Below are positions 35,415 through 47,288 of a DNA stretch of 64,000 nt, piece by piece. The DNA is from JAAYZX01 sp040770645. GTDB taxonomy: Bacteria; Actinomycetota; Thermoleophilia; RBG-16-64-13. The stretch lies in NCBI GenBank assembly GCA_040770645.1, contig JAXGIS010000001.1, positions 186,001-250,000 on the forward strand, written 5' to 3'. Position numbers and translations under genes: made by a program. Under the pieces are notes generated by a model, which did not search any database, was not told where the DNA came from, and saw only the letters and a program-made list of their open reading frames with translations. The stretch's first letter is position 1. Each line of letters starts with the position of its first letter.

Positions 35415-36870
35415 TCAGGAGCTGGGGTTTGCGCGTGACATCAGTACCACCGTCTCAACGTGCGGAGTGTGGGGGAACATATCCACCGGTGTGACACGGC
35501 GCACCGGGTATCCGGCTTCGGCGAAGAGGGCCAAGTCGCCGGCCTGTGTGGACGGGTTGCATGATACGTAGACCACGCGTGAGGGCTGTGCGGCTGCCAC
35601 CCTCGCTACGACTTTCTTGGCCAATCCTCCCCGCGGTGGGTCCAGCACCACCACATCGGGATGCTGCAAAACGGGTGGCAATGCCAGCTGCCCCTCGAGG
35701 ATCTCTTTGAGGGTTCGCCGCGTGTCACCCAGCATGAACGTGGCCGAGGTCACGCGGTTGGCGACGGCGTTGCGGCGGGCGTTCTCCACGGCTGCGGGGA
35801 CCACCTCGATGCCGAGAGAAGCTCGGGCGGCTTGTGCCAAATAGAGAGTGATGGAACCGGTACCGCAGTAGAGGTCCCAGATTACTTCGTCGCGGCGAAG
35901 GCCTGCGTCTGCGGCCGCGGTTGCGTAGGGACCTCGGCCATGTGGGTGTTGGTCTGGAAGAAGGCGTCAAGGGAATTCAGCCGCAGATGTCCGAGCGTCT
36001 CTGTAAGGCGGTCTGCTCCCAGACCTGTTGTGTGCGGCGGGCGGTAGGCCGGTCGCGGGCCTCGATCACTTGGGAGTGGGTGAGGCCCGCGAAGCCCGCC
36101 ACGAGACTGAGTCGTTGCGCCAGCGTGTCGAGGCCGGGCAAAGAAGGTGCTACGGAAGTGAGGCCGGCCAGCAACTCGCCGGTACCAGTGGCGTGTCGCA
36201 CCGTCAGATGGCGCACCGTTCCGCGTCGGGCACGCGGATCCCACGGCTCCAAGTTGATTTCTCGAAGCCAGCGTTCCACTATGGCGCGAATCTCCAGAAC
36301 AGGCGTGGGGAGAAGCAGACAGTCCCGTATACGCATGACTGTGTCCCAACGACCGGCTGGGTGGAAGCCGACAACGATCTCGCGGTCGGCGTCCCGCCCA
36401 ACGGAGAATTCCACTTTGTTGCGGTAGCGCCAGGGATCTTGCATGCCGCGAATGGGTCTCATCTCAAAAGTGGACAGGCCTCCCAGTCTGCGCAGGCATT
36501 CGTATACCTGCCCCTCCTTTTCGCGAAGCTGGGCTTCGTAGTCGAGCGACTGCCAGCGGCAGCCGCCACAGATGCCGAAATGAGGGCATGCAGGCTCCAC
36601 GCGATCCGACGAGGGTCGCACCACCTCGAGCAGAGTGGCCTCGGCATGGCGTTTGCGCACGCGGTCTATGCGCACTCGCACCGTGTCTCCGGGGAGGCCT
36701 CCCCAGACGAAGATCACGAAGCCCTGGATACGGGCTATGCCTTGGCCTCCGAAGGCCAAAGCCGTGATGGTCACTTCCGTCTCCGTCCCTGGTGTGACGG
36801 GCTTCCCCACGTGGGCGGCTTTGCCCGAGCTTCCGGGGCCGGAAGGAATCATGAGATCACCGGCTTTCAC
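35415..36870 (-). CDS. RlmD/TrmA-type 23S rRNA (uracil-5-)-methyltransferase, frameshifted
   Basis: A SAM-dependent RNA m5U methyltransferase of about 485 residues. A TRAM domain opens the protein (VTITALAFGGQGIAR ... GGLPGDTVRVRI), then the cluster cysteines CPHFGICGGCRWQ with another in RIRDC, the central PWRYRNKVEFSVG, then FFQTNTHMAE, the SAM loop WDLYCGTGSITLYLA, VVLDPPRGGL and the catalytic Cys in YVSCNPST. Frames switch near 36000 and 35885. The TRAM domain and cluster suggest RlmD/RlmCD (U747/U1939). The gene faces away from the UDG-like gene. Confidence 0.85.
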
Positions 36871-36949
36871 TGTTCCTGCTCAGACGCGCGCGCTTTTATC
36901 GATTCTCCAGATCGCCTGGTGGAGCAGCCGCCTTCATGTCCTACGAAGT

Positions 36950-39546
36950 TCAAGCTGCCGCACTCTCCTTCTTGTGGAAAACGAGTTCCAAGTTGCGCGC
37001 ATCCACGGCAATGGTGTCTCCTTCCCGGAACTCGCCCTTGAGCAGCGCCATAGCCACTTTGTCTTGTATCTCGCGCTGGATGAGGCGCTTGAGCGGCCTC
37101 GCCCCGTAGGCGGGATCGTAGCCTTGATGGGCTAGGTAGTCTTTGGCGTCCTCAGTGAGTTCGATTGCGATGTCGCGTGTGGCGAGACGAGCGCGCAACA
37201 GCGTGAGCTGGATCTCGACGATCTGACGAATGTGTTCCAGGGTCAAGCGGTGGAAGATCACCACGTCATCCACGCGGTTGAGGAACTCGGGCTTGAAGGC
37301 CATACGCATAGCTTCCATGACCCGAGCTTCGATCTCGGCTTCGTTCATATCGGGATCCAAGATCCACTGGCTGCCGATGTTGGAGGTCATGATGACGACC
37401 GTGTTGGTGAACCCCACCGTGCGCCCCTGGCCGTCGGTGAGACGCCCTTCGTCCAGGATTTGCAACAACACGTTGAACACGTCGGGGTGGGCCTTCTCGA
37501 TCTCGTCCAGCAGAAGCACGCTGTAGGGGCGGCGGCGCACGGCTTCGGTGAGATAGCCGCCCTCTTCATAGCCCACGTAGCCGGGGGGAGCACCGATGAG
37601 CCTGGCCACCGAGTGCTTCTCCATGAACTCGCTCATGTCGATGCGTACCATGGCCTTCTCATCGTCGAACATGAACTCGGCCAACGCCCGGGCCAGTTCT
37701 GTCTTACCTACGCCCGTGGGGCCCAAGAAGATGAAGCTGCCGATGGGGCGGTTGGGATCTTGCAGGCCGGATCGTGCCCTACGTAGCGCGTTGGAGATGA
37801 CTTCCAGGGCGTCGTCCTGGCCCACCACGCGGCGGTGCAGTCTCTCCTCCATGTGTATGAGTTTCTCCACTTCGCCCTCCACCAAGCGGCTCACGGGAAT
37901 ACCGGTCCACTTGGACACCACCTCAGCGATATCCTCCTCTTCCACTTCCTCCTTCAACATCTTCTGAGAGCGCTGCAGATCGGCAAGCCGCAGGTTCTCG
38001 GCTTCCAGCCGCCGCATGAGTTCGGGTATGGTGCCGTAGCGCAGTTCGGCTGCCTGTTGTAGGTTGGTCTCACGTTCAGCCCGTTCCGCCAGAGCCTTGG
38101 CTTCCTCGATCTGTTCTTTGAGCGCACGGATGCCGGAGATGGCGGCTTTCTCCGCTTCCCAGTGCGCTTTCATGGCTGCGGAGCGTTCACGCAGTTCGGC
38201 CAACTCGGACTCAAGGCCCTCACGACGTTCCACAGAGGCCGGATCCGTCTCTTTTCGTAAGGCGTGCAACTCTATCTCGAGTTGCTTGACCCGCCGCTCC
38301 ACCTCGTCGATCTCGATGGGCATGGAGTCGATCTCGATGCGCAGTCGGCTGGCGGCCTCGTCCACCAGGTCGATGGCCTTGTCGGGCAGGAAACGGTCGG
38401 CGATATAGCGGTGGGAGAGGACCGCTGCTGCCACCAGCGCTGAATCCTGGATGCGTACGCCGTGGTGCACCTCGTAGCGTTCCTTGAGGCCCCGCAGTAT
38501 GGCGATGGTGTCTTGCACCGTGGGCTCGCCCACCAGCACCGGTTGGAAACGGCGCTCGAGTGCGGCGTCCTTCTCCACGTACTTGCGGTACTCGTCAAGG
38601 GTAGTGGCACCCACCACGCGCAACTCGCCTCGAGCCAACAATGGTTTGAGCATGTTGGAGGCATCGACCGCGCCCTCGGCGGCCCCGGCCCCCACCAGTG
38701 TGTGCATCTCGTCTATGAAGGTGATGATCTGCCCTTCGGAGCCCGCTATCTCTTTGAGCACTGCCTTGAAGCGCTCTTCAAACTCACCTCGGTACTTGGC
38801 TCCTGCCACCATGGAGCCAATGTCCAGCCCCACCACCTTCTTGTGCCGCAGGCCTTCCGGCACGTCACCCGAGACGATGCGTTGTGCCAATCCTTCCACT
38901 ATGGCCGTCTTGCCTACGCCCGGTTCCCCGATGAGCACGGGGTTGTTCTTGGTGCGCCGCGAGAGTACCTGTATGACGCGACGGATTTCATCATCTCGAC
39001 CAATGACCGGATCGAGTTTGCCGCGCGCGGCCAACTCAGTGAGGTCCCGCCCGAAGCGCTTCAAAGCCTGGTACTTGTCTTCCGCATTGGCATCCTCTGC
39101 CCGCTGGGATCCGCGAAGATCCTTGAGCACAGTGAGGATGCCCTCTCGTGACACGCCGTGGCGACGCAAGAGGTCACTGGTCCAGTCACCCTCTCCGGCC
39201 AGCGCGATGAGCACGTGTTCGGTAGAGACGTAACTGTCCTTCATGTGTTCGGATTCCGCTTGGGACTTCTCGAGCACATTGCGGAGGTGTTGGCTCAGGG
39301 TCAACTGCGAGGCGCCGGCCACCGTAGCGAAGCGACCCAACTGGTTCTGGAGGTCCGACTCCACCACGGCCGGGTTGGCGCCGATCTTCTCGAGGATGGG
39401 CACCGTGAGCCCCCCTCCTGGTCGAGAAGGGCAACGAGCAGGTGCTCAGTCTCCACCTGGGAATGATTGCGGCCGGCCGCCAGTTGGTGGGCGGCGGCCA
39501 GCGCCTCCTGTGCCTTGACGGTGAACCGGTCTAGCTGCATGGACAC
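36950..39546 (-). CDS. clpB: ATP-dependent disaggregase ClpB, one frameshift near the N-terminus
   Basis: A hexameric AAA+ chaperone that with DnaK pulls proteins out of aggregates. The N-domain begins MSMQLDRFTVKAQEALAAAH at ATG 39546, and after a one-base switch runs on as VPILEKIGANPAVVESDLQN. Nucleotide domain 1 has GEPGVGKTAIVEGLAQRI and IITFIDEMHTLVGAG; the coiled-coil M-domain distinguishes ClpB from ClpC; domain 2 has GPTGVGKTELARALAEFM and LLLDEIEKAHPDVFN. The break lies at a run of six G near 39411-39416, where seven would restore GGLTV. About 865 residues when repaired. A promoter with a shared octamer to dnaK lies upstream. Confidence 0.95.
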
Positions 39547-39617
39547 CTATCTCCTTCCAGCGCCGCAACGCCTGGTACCGCGTGGACGCAATGCTTTGCC
39601 TTAACTGCTCATAAAAT

Positions 39618-39645
39618 CTTATATGATCAGACTCATATTTGTCAA
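39618..39645 (-). promoter_or_regulatory. Predicted clpB promoter with possible HspR half-site
   Basis: On the minus strand TTGACA (39645-39640) and TATAAG (39623-39618) are 16 bases apart, about 70 bases before the clpB ATG. The spacer contains ATATGAGT, the same octamer (opposite orientation) as in the dnaK promoter spacer, which resembles one half of the HAIR operator. A complete HAIR dyad is not visible here. Confidence 0.6.
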
Positions 39646-41993
39646 CTCCAAATACGACCGAAAAGCCGCCAGGTGCACGGATCACGCGGGGAGGGAGACA
39701 CCTGTTGTGGATGGTGGTTTGAGCCGGGACCCGTGTGGCCACCGAATCCCGTGGACGGGAGCCGCAATGGGCCGGATGGCGCCTGGTGGGTCGTTTGCCC
39801 GCGGAGGTGAAGCCGGTTATATGTCCGGGTATGCTCTGTGGTGGGAGGGCTGATGGTGGTGGGGGGCGGTTTGAGGGTGGAGGGCGGCCCGGTGGTACGT
39901 GTGGTGCGTGTGGTGGGCGGCTCGATGCTGGTGGAGGTGGAACCACTGACGTTCGGTGTGGATCCCGTGGTGTCTCCGTTGGGCAGCGTGGTTGAGGTGG
40001 TGGAACTGGTAGTGGTGGTTGGTTCTACCGCATGCGTGCTGCGGAAATTGTCGTTCCAGGCGACGGGGTCGTAGGGCAGGTCTTGGAAGGTGGCCACCGG
40101 ATAGTCCTGGGATAGCTGACTCATGAACTTCTGCCAGATGATTGCAGGGAAGCTGCCTCCAGTGACGCTGATGCCGTGCACGTTGGTCATGGGAATCTGC
40201 GCCTCCGGGTGTCCCACCCATACTGCACATGCCACTTGGGGCGTGTAGCCACAGTACCAGGCGTCGTGAAACTCCTCAGCGGTGCCCGTCTTACCGGCCG
40301 ACTCACGGTCGGGCAACTGTGCGCTCTTGCCGGTGCCGTAGAGGACGTTTTGCGCAAGGATCAAATTGACCACGTGGGCTACGCCCGAGGAGATGGCCTG
40401 TGTGGCCTTGACTGCGCCAGCCTCCCAAATGACCTTGCCTTTGGAGTCACGGACACGCAGGATGGCCGTGGGCACTTTGTGTTGCCCATTGTTGGCCAAA
40501 GTGGCGTACGCCGACGCCATCTCCAACGGGGACACCCCATCGCGGAGGGCCCCCAGGATAATCGCCGGGTCCGGATTGATATAGCTGGTGACGCCCATGC
40601 GATGCGCCGCGTCAACGATGCGCTCCGGTGTGACGTCCAGCGCCAATTGGGCGTACACGGCGTTGTCGCTGGCCAGAGTGGCGTCAACCAGATTGATGAT
40701 TCCCCTATATGAGTGGCTGAAGGTCTTGACGTTCCAGGTTTCATTCCAGCCCGGCAAAGTGATACTCAGCGGCTGCGACGGATAGAACGTGTTCCAGGGG
40801 TTGATCCCCATCTCCAGGGCCGCCACGAGGCCGAAGGTCTTGAAGGCGGAACCCGGCTGCCGCTTGCCCTGCGCGGCGAGATTGAACTTGGATACATCGT
40901 AGTCCGTGCCTCCCACCATGGCCACGATATAGCCGGTGGAAGCTTCGACTGCCACAAGTGCGGCAGAGGGATCGCCCTCCCTGTCAAGGGTGGTGGCGAT
41001 GGCTTCTTGCGCCAAGCGTTGGTAGTTGGGGTTGATAGTAGTCTCAACGGTGAGCCCGCCTTTGAACACGGTGTCGCGGCCGAACATGTCAATCAGCTGC
41101 TGCCGTACGAATGCCACCACGTAGGGTTCCTGCACGGCCACGAAGGGGGAACTCTTGGAGAGACGCAGGGGCTCGTCAATGGCCTTGTCGTACTGGGCCT
41201 GGTCGATGAAATCGTATTTGAGCATGTCATTCAGGACCTCGCCGCGACGGGTCAGCGCGGCCGGGGCATTGAGCCGGGGATCGTACACGCTGGGGGCCTG
41301 CACCAGGCCTGCGAGCAACGCCGCCTCCGCCAGAGTCAGGCCGGCCGGGTCCTTGTCGAAGTACGTGCGGGCGGCAGCCTCTATACCGTAGGCATTGGAA
41401 CCGAAGTAGACCGTGTTCAGATACTGGTCGAGTATCTCGTCTTTGGACATCTTCTCTTCCAGTTGCCAGGCTAGGAACATCTCGTCGATTTTGCGCTCGA
41501 CAGAGATGTCCGAGCGATCGAGGTAGAGATTGCCCACCAGTTGTTGTGTGATGCTGGAGAAGCCCTCCACTACCCTCTCTGCTTCGAGGTTGCGCACCAA
41601 CGCCCGCACCATAGCTTCGTAGTCGACGCCCTTGTGCTCATAGAAGCGGTGATCCTCGATGGCCACGATGGCATCCTTCATTACCGTGGGGATCCGATCA
41701 CCACCGATGATGGTACGGTTCTCCACCCCGTGCAGATAGGCCAGCAAGGTACCGTCGGCAGCATAGATACGGGACGTCTCGGCCAGGGCCACGGTCTTCT
41801 GGTCGGCCAGTTTGGGGGCGGCGGCGTTCACTGAGCCGATGACGCTGGCCCCGATGAGCCCTACCGTGGCGAAGGCTCCCACGGTGAGCACGAAGGCCAA
41901 GAAAACGACGGCAAGGATCAGGCCACGCCCAATGGGGCGCCGCTTGGCCTTTGCCCGCCGGTCGCGGAGTCTCTTCCAAGTATTGTTGCCCAT
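39642..41993 (-). CDS. Bifunctional penicillin-binding protein (class A: glycosyltransferase GT51 and transpeptidase)
   Basis: A membrane-anchored peptidoglycan synthase of about 780 residues. A basic cytosolic tail (RDRRAKAKRRPIGRG) and one membrane segment lead to the GT51 domain with EDHRFYEHKGVDYEAMVRAL. The transpeptidase domain has the Ser-x-x-Lys motif in RQPGSAFKTFGLV, SDN in LASDNAVYAQL and KTG in SAGKTGTAEEF. A Thr/Pro-rich tail follows. The extreme C-terminus (about 80 residues) is basic and overlaps the clpB promoter, so its frame may be wrong near 39800-39900. Confidence 0.9.
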   Translation of the reverse strand: MGNNTWKRLRDRRAKAKRRPIGRGLILAVVFLAFVLTVGAFATVGLIGASVIGSVNAAAPKLADQKTVALAETSRIYAADGTLLAYLHGVENRTIIGGDRIPTVMKDAIVAIEDHRFYEHKGVDYEAMVRALVRNLEAERVVEGFSSITQQLVGNLYLDRSDISVERKIDEMFLAWQLEEKMSKDEILDQYLNTVYFGSNAYGIEAAARTYFDKDPAGLTLAEAALLAGLVQAPSVYDPRLNAPAALTRRGEVLNDMLKYDFIDQAQYDKAIDEPLRLSKSSPFVAVQEPYVVAFVRQQLIDMFGRDTVFKGGLTVETTINPNYQRLAQEAIATTLDREGDPSAALVAVEASTGYIVAMVGGTDYDVSKFNLAAQGKRQPGSAFKTFGLVAALEMGINPWNTFYPSQPLSITLPGWNETWNVKTFSHSYRGIINLVDATLASDNAVYAQLALDVTPERIVDAAHRMGVTSYINPDPAIILGALRDGVSPLEMASAYATLANNGQHKVPTAILRVRDSKGKVIWEAGAVKATQAISSGVAHVVNLILAQNVLYGTGKSAQLPDRESAGKTGTAEEFHDAWYCGYTPQVACAVWVGHPEAQIPMTNVHGISVTGGSFPAIIWQKFMSQLSQDYPVATFQDLPYDPVAWNDNFRSTHAVEPTTTTSSTTSTTLPNGDTTGSTPNVSGSTSTSIEPPTTRTTRTTGPPSTLKPPPTTISPPTTEHTRTYNRLHLRGQTTHQAPSGPLRLPSTGFGGHTGPGSNHHPQQVSPSPRDPCTWRLFGRIWS

Positions 41994-42083
41994 ATCCGGA
42001 TTCTACCGGAGAGTGACGTCGGCGAGGGCCGTGAGGTTCCGGATCGACCTCCCCGCGTAGGACAGTCGTCTCTCATGATATTA

Positions 42084-42113
42084 CTTGACACGTGAACACT
42101 CATATTTTATAAT
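42084..42113 (+). promoter_or_regulatory. dnaK promoter with embedded HAIR-like HspR operator
   Basis: TTGACA (42085-42090) and TATAAT (42108-42113) are both perfect with 17-base spacing. Overlapping them is CTTGACA-N7-ACTCATA (42084-42104), which matches the HspR operator consensus CTTGAGT-N7-ACTCAAG at ten of fourteen positions with exact spacing. HspR bound here would cover the -35 and most of the spacer. The hspR gene is the last of the cluster, so autoregulation is likely. Confidence 0.8.
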
Positions 42114-42187
42114 GGTGCACGGCTACACAAGAAGAAAGGCTACGGGGCGGCAAAGGGCCCCAACCACAGAGGCCTGGAGGCAAGAGT

Positions 42188-44108
<1,921 letters not shown>

Positions 44109-44134
44109 CGTCCATACGGGCGAACGAGGAGATA

Positions 44135-44162
44135 GCTGCTGCCGGCGGCCGCCGGCAGCAGC
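44135..44162 (+). terminator. Perfect 14-bp palindrome between dnaK and hsp20
   Basis: GCTGCTGCCGGCGG followed immediately by its reverse complement, so arms 44135-44148 and 44149-44162. It starts 26 bases after the dnaK stop and ends before the hsp20 ribosome-binding site. Such intercistronic hairpins can stabilise the dnaK message or attenuate the downstream genes; no T-tract follows. Confidence 0.65.
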
Positions 44163-44189
44163 GATGACCCCGCGAGGAGGGAACAAGGC

Positions 44190-44669
44190 ATGGCAGTAGT
44201 GAGATGGGATCCTTTTCGAGAACTGACTGCGCTGCAGAACGAAGTCAATCGGCTGATGGGGCGCTTCGGCACTGAGCCTGTCGAGCGCCAGTCCTGGATC
44301 CCTTCCATTGATGTGGTGGAGACCAAGGACGGAATCAAGTTCCAGGCCGATTTGGCCGGGATGAAACCGGAGGACATCCACCTGGAGGTGGAAGACAACG
44401 TCTTGACCATCAGCGGCGAGCGCCGTTTCGAGGAGAAGGTGGAGGAGGACAAGTACTACCGCATCGAGCGGCGGTATGGTTCCTTCAGTCGCTCCATTGC
44501 GCTTCCGCAGGGAGTCAGAACTGATAGCATCCAGGCCAACTACGAGAACGGTGTGCTCGACGTTGTGGTCCCCAAGGCGGAGGAGACGAAGCCCAAGAGG
44601 ATCGAGGTTGCGGTCAAGGCTGAGCCGAAAGCGGTGGAAACAACATCCACAGAGACAGCGGGCGACTGA
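44190..44669 (+). CDS. hsp20: Small heat-shock protein Hsp20 (alpha-crystallin family)
   Basis: A 159-residue holdase. The N-terminus VRWDPFRELTALQNEVNRLM is typical, the alpha-crystallin domain runs from about 45 to 135 (IDVVETKDGIKFQADLAGM, EVEDNVLTISGERRFE, YRIERRYGSFSRSIALPQGV, ANYENGVLDVVVPK), and the tail is Glu/Thr-rich. It binds unfolding proteins for later refolding by DnaK/ClpB. Its place between dnaK and grpE is unusual and hints at shared heat-shock control. GAGGAGGG precedes ATG 44190. Confidence 0.95.
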   Translation: MAVVRWDPFRELTALQNEVNRLMGRFGTEPVERQSWIPSIDVVETKDGIKFQADLAGMKPEDIHLEVEDNVLTISGERRFEEKVEEDKYYRIERRYGSFSRSIALPQGVRTDSIQANYENGVLDVVVPKAEETKPKRIEVAVKAEPKAVETTSTETAGD

Positions 44670-44702
44670 GCTAGGGCACATTCTCAGCGCGATGATAGTG
44701 GG

Positions 44703-44750
44703 GGCGGGGTCGGTGCCGGGCTGCGACAGGGCCGGGTTTCCGACCCCGCC
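44703..44750 (+). terminator. 11-bp stem hairpin between hsp20 and grpE
   Basis: GGCGGGGTCGG (44703-44713) pairs perfectly with CCGACCCCGCC (44740-44750), enclosing a 26-base GC-rich loop. It is located between the hsp20 stop and the grpE start and, like the dnaK-hsp20 palindrome, could tune expression of the following genes. Confidence 0.5.
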
Positions 44751-44796
44751 GGTCACGGAGCGGCGGGAGCGCCGGTGGAAGAAGGGCACGATATAG

Positions 44797-45546
44797 ATGG
44801 CGGATAAGACACGAATACCTGTGAATGGAGTGGGAGGCCGAAGCCGGCCGGCCCCCGGGCCTGCCGCTGAGGCCGGTCGGGCAACGAGGGCGGGTCAGAG
44901 CCCCTCGACGAAGAAGGAAGGCGTCTCGACTAAGCCTCCGGCGGATTCCACACGCAAAACTGAAGGTGGGGCTTCTAACCGGTCGGCGGCACATGCCGAT
45001 GCAGCGTCGGCCCAGCCCCAGGTCCCGCCGGCCGAGTCTCGGTCGTCGGAAGCCACCGCGGCGCGCATAGAAGAGTTGGAGAAGGCGGTAGCCGAAGCCT
45101 CACGCGCCCGGGACGAATACCTGGACGGGCTACAAAGACTGCAGGCCGAGTTCGACAACTACCGACGGCGGGTCCGACGCGAGATGAACGAGGCTTCTGA
45201 CACGGCGCGCGTTGCACTTCTTGCTGATTTCCTTCCCGTGTTGGACAACCTCGAACGGGCACTGAGCGCTGCCGAACACCATGAGGAGGGCAAGGTGCTG
45301 GAGGGGGTTCGCCTCACTCGGTCTCAGTTCGTGGAGCTTCTGCGTCGCGAAGGGGTTGAAGAGGTGGATCCACTTGGTGGGACATTCGATCCCACTGTTC
45401 ACGAGGCAATGCTGGCCAGGCCTGCGGACGAACCCGAAGGCACCGTGATAGACGTCTTTGAAAAAGGGTACACGGTGGGTGGTACGCGGGTTCTGCGTCC
45501 GGCGCGGGTGGTTGTGTCATCGGGCACGTCATCGACCGCCGACTAA
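44797..45546 (+). CDS. grpE: Nucleotide exchange factor GrpE
   Basis: The dimeric ADP-release factor for DnaK. A long disordered N-terminal part (about 90 residues, Pro/Ala/Ser-rich) precedes a coiled coil (ARIEELEKAVAEASRARDEY, RLQAEFDNYRRRVRREM) and the beta domain with VLDNLERALSAAEHH, GVEEVDPLGGTFDPTVHEAM and GYTVGGTRVLRPARVVVS. 249 residues, longer than usual only because of the N-terminal extension. dnaJ starts 24 bases later. Confidence 0.95.
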   Translation: MADKTRIPVNGVGGRSRPAPGPAAEAGRATRAGQSPSTKKEGVSTKPPADSTRKTEGGASNRSAAHADAASAQPQVPPAESRSSEATAARIEELEKAVAEASRARDEYLDGLQRLQAEFDNYRRRVRREMNEASDTARVALLADFLPVLDNLERALSAAEHHEEGKVLEGVRLTRSQFVELLRREGVEEVDPLGGTFDPTVHEAMLARPADEPEGTVIDVFEKGYTVGGTRVLRPARVVVSSGTSSTAD

Positions 45547-45570
45547 ACAGGACGAACGTCGAGGAACACC

Positions 45571-46688
45571 ATGGCCACAGGCACTCGAGACTACTACGAG
45601 ACTCTCGGCGTCAGCAAGACGGCGGATCAGGATGAGATCAAGAAGGCTTACCGCAAGCTGGCACGCAAATATCACCCCGACGCCAACCCTGATGACCCCA
45701 AGGCGGAGGAGAAGTTCAAGGAGATCTCCACCGCGTACGAGGTTCTCTCCGATCCCGACAAGCGAAAGCAGTATGACGCAGGCCCGCGCCGTTCTTCGGT
45801 CAGGGAGGCGCTCAAGGATTCGATCCCAGCGCTTTCGGTGGCGGGCAGGCCTTCTCCGGTGACTTCGCCGACCTATTCGGCGGCCTCTTTGGGGGTCGTT
45901 TTGGGACCACCTCTCGTCGCCGGCGTACGGCAGCAGAGAAGGGGAACGATATCGGCGTTTCGGTCACGATCTCTTTTGAGGATTCCCTCAAAGGTGTGAC
46001 CACCCGGATCAGCGTGCCCAAAGCTGTGGAGTGTGCCACCTGCGGTGGCACGGGGGCGGCACCGGGCACAGGGCCCACCACCTGCCCCCAGTGCGGGGGC
46101 CGTGGGGTCACTACACAGGATCAAGGCTTCTTTGCTTTTTCCCAGGAATGCCACCTCTGCGGTGGGGAGGGCACGGTGGTGCAGCACCCGTGCGCCGAGT
46201 GCGGAGGACGAGGTGTCGCGCCGGGTTTGCGCAAGTTCACGGTCCCCATTCCGGCCGGCGTGAAGGACGGTAGCAAGATAAGGCTGAAAGGCAAGGGTGA
46301 GCCTGGACGCCACGGCGGACCGGCAGGGGACTTGTTCGTGATCGTGCACGTGGAGGAGAGCCCTCTTTACGAGCGACGCGGACGCGACCTCATCTTGGAC
46401 GTGCCGGTCTCTTTCACGGAGGCCGCTCTCGGCGCCGGCATTCCCATCCCCACCCCCGACGGACGTGTGTCACTGAAGGTGCCCGGTGGTGTGCGGGAAG
46501 GGACATTGTTGCGGGTGAAAGGAAAGGGGGTACCGGGTTTGGGGGGCAAGAAGCGCGGAGACCTCTTGGCCCGCGTGAGGGTGGTTACACCCTCCAAACT
46601 CAACAAAGAGGAGAAGCAGCTCCTGGAGCGCCTTGGAGAATTACAGAAAGGCACGCCGCGCGACGGCATTCCAGGTTGGGAAGGGTAA
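45571..46688 (+). CDS. dnaJ: Co-chaperone DnaJ (Hsp40), one frameshift
   Basis: The J domain (DYYETLGVSKTADQDEIKKA, AYRKLARKYHPDANPDD with the HPD motif) is followed by a false frame. One base over, the normal Gly/Phe-rich region appears (PFFGQGGAQGFDPSAFGGG, FADLFGGLFGGRFG) and leads into ISFEDSLKGVTTRISV, the four zinc repeats (CATCGGTG, CPQCGGRG, CHLCGGEG, CAECGGRG) and the C-terminal beta domains to GLGGKKRGDLLARVRVV. The switch is near 45780-45792 in GGCCCGCGCC. About 370 residues when repaired. hspR follows by 15 bases. Confidence 0.95.
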
Positions 46689-46703
46689 AAAGGAGACCAA
46701 TTC

Positions 46704-47117
46704 ATGGTTATGGACGACCGTACTCGGCCTTTGTTCATGATCTCGGTTGCGGCGGAGTTGGCCGACATGCATCCGCAGACACTGCGTATGTACGAACGCC
46801 GTGGGCTGGTGCGGCCCAAGCGCTCGCTCAGGCAAACACGCCTTTACTCCATGGAGGATGTCGAGCGGCTGAGGTATATCCAACAGCTTACGAACGAGTT
46901 GGGGCTGAACTTGGCCGGGGTGGAGGAAGTACTCAAGCTGGAGAAACAGATCAACGCTATGCGTCAAGAGCTTGACCGGATGCATGCTCGTCTGGAAGAA
47001 GCGATGGCGGAAGCCGCCAAACAGGTTGAGGAAATCCATCGCTCTTACCGCAGGGAAGTCGTGACGCTGCCGCCCCGAGAGATCGTTGCCCAACGGCGCG
47101 GACGAGCCTGCAACTGA
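46704..47117 (+). CDS. hspR: HspR, MerR-family heat-shock repressor
   Basis: A DNA-binding repressor of the dnaK operon and clpB in actinobacteria. The winged-helix N-terminus reads FMISVAAELADMHPQTLRMY, ERRGLVRPKRSLRQTRLYS and DVERLRYIQQLTNELGLNLA, the HspR version of MerR. A coiled-coil (LEKQINAMRQELDRMHARLE) follows, and the tail is basic. 137 residues. The predicted operator overlaps the dnaK promoter at 42084-42104. No terminator is seen right after it. Confidence 0.95.
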   Translation: MVMDDRTRPLFMISVAAELADMHPQTLRMYERRGLVRPKRSLRQTRLYSMEDVERLRYIQQLTNELGLNLAGVEEVLKLEKQINAMRQELDRMHARLEEAMAEAAKQVEEIHRSYRREVVTLPPREIVAQRRGRACN

Positions 47118-47288
47118 GTGGTGCGGTCTGGTGCGGTCGGCAATGACGGGTTACCGACAGAGAGACGCGTCAATCACTCCGGTCGGAATACCGCGGTTTG
47201 CCGTGGCTCTCGGCCTCTCTCGGGCTGGGGCGCCGCGGCAGATGCTCCCGCTGGTGAGGGCGTTTTTCGCTCGGAGGTGGAGCCATTG

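Noticed and set aside
39618..39660. A complete HAIR dyad upstream of clpB
   Set aside because: Only one half (TATGAGT) fits; the partner half matches just two of seven bases, so only a half-site is claimed.
45775..45800. Programmed frameshift producing a short J-domain-only DnaJ
   Set aside because: The repaired frame gives the normal Gly/Phe and zinc regions and the same error type occurs throughout the window.
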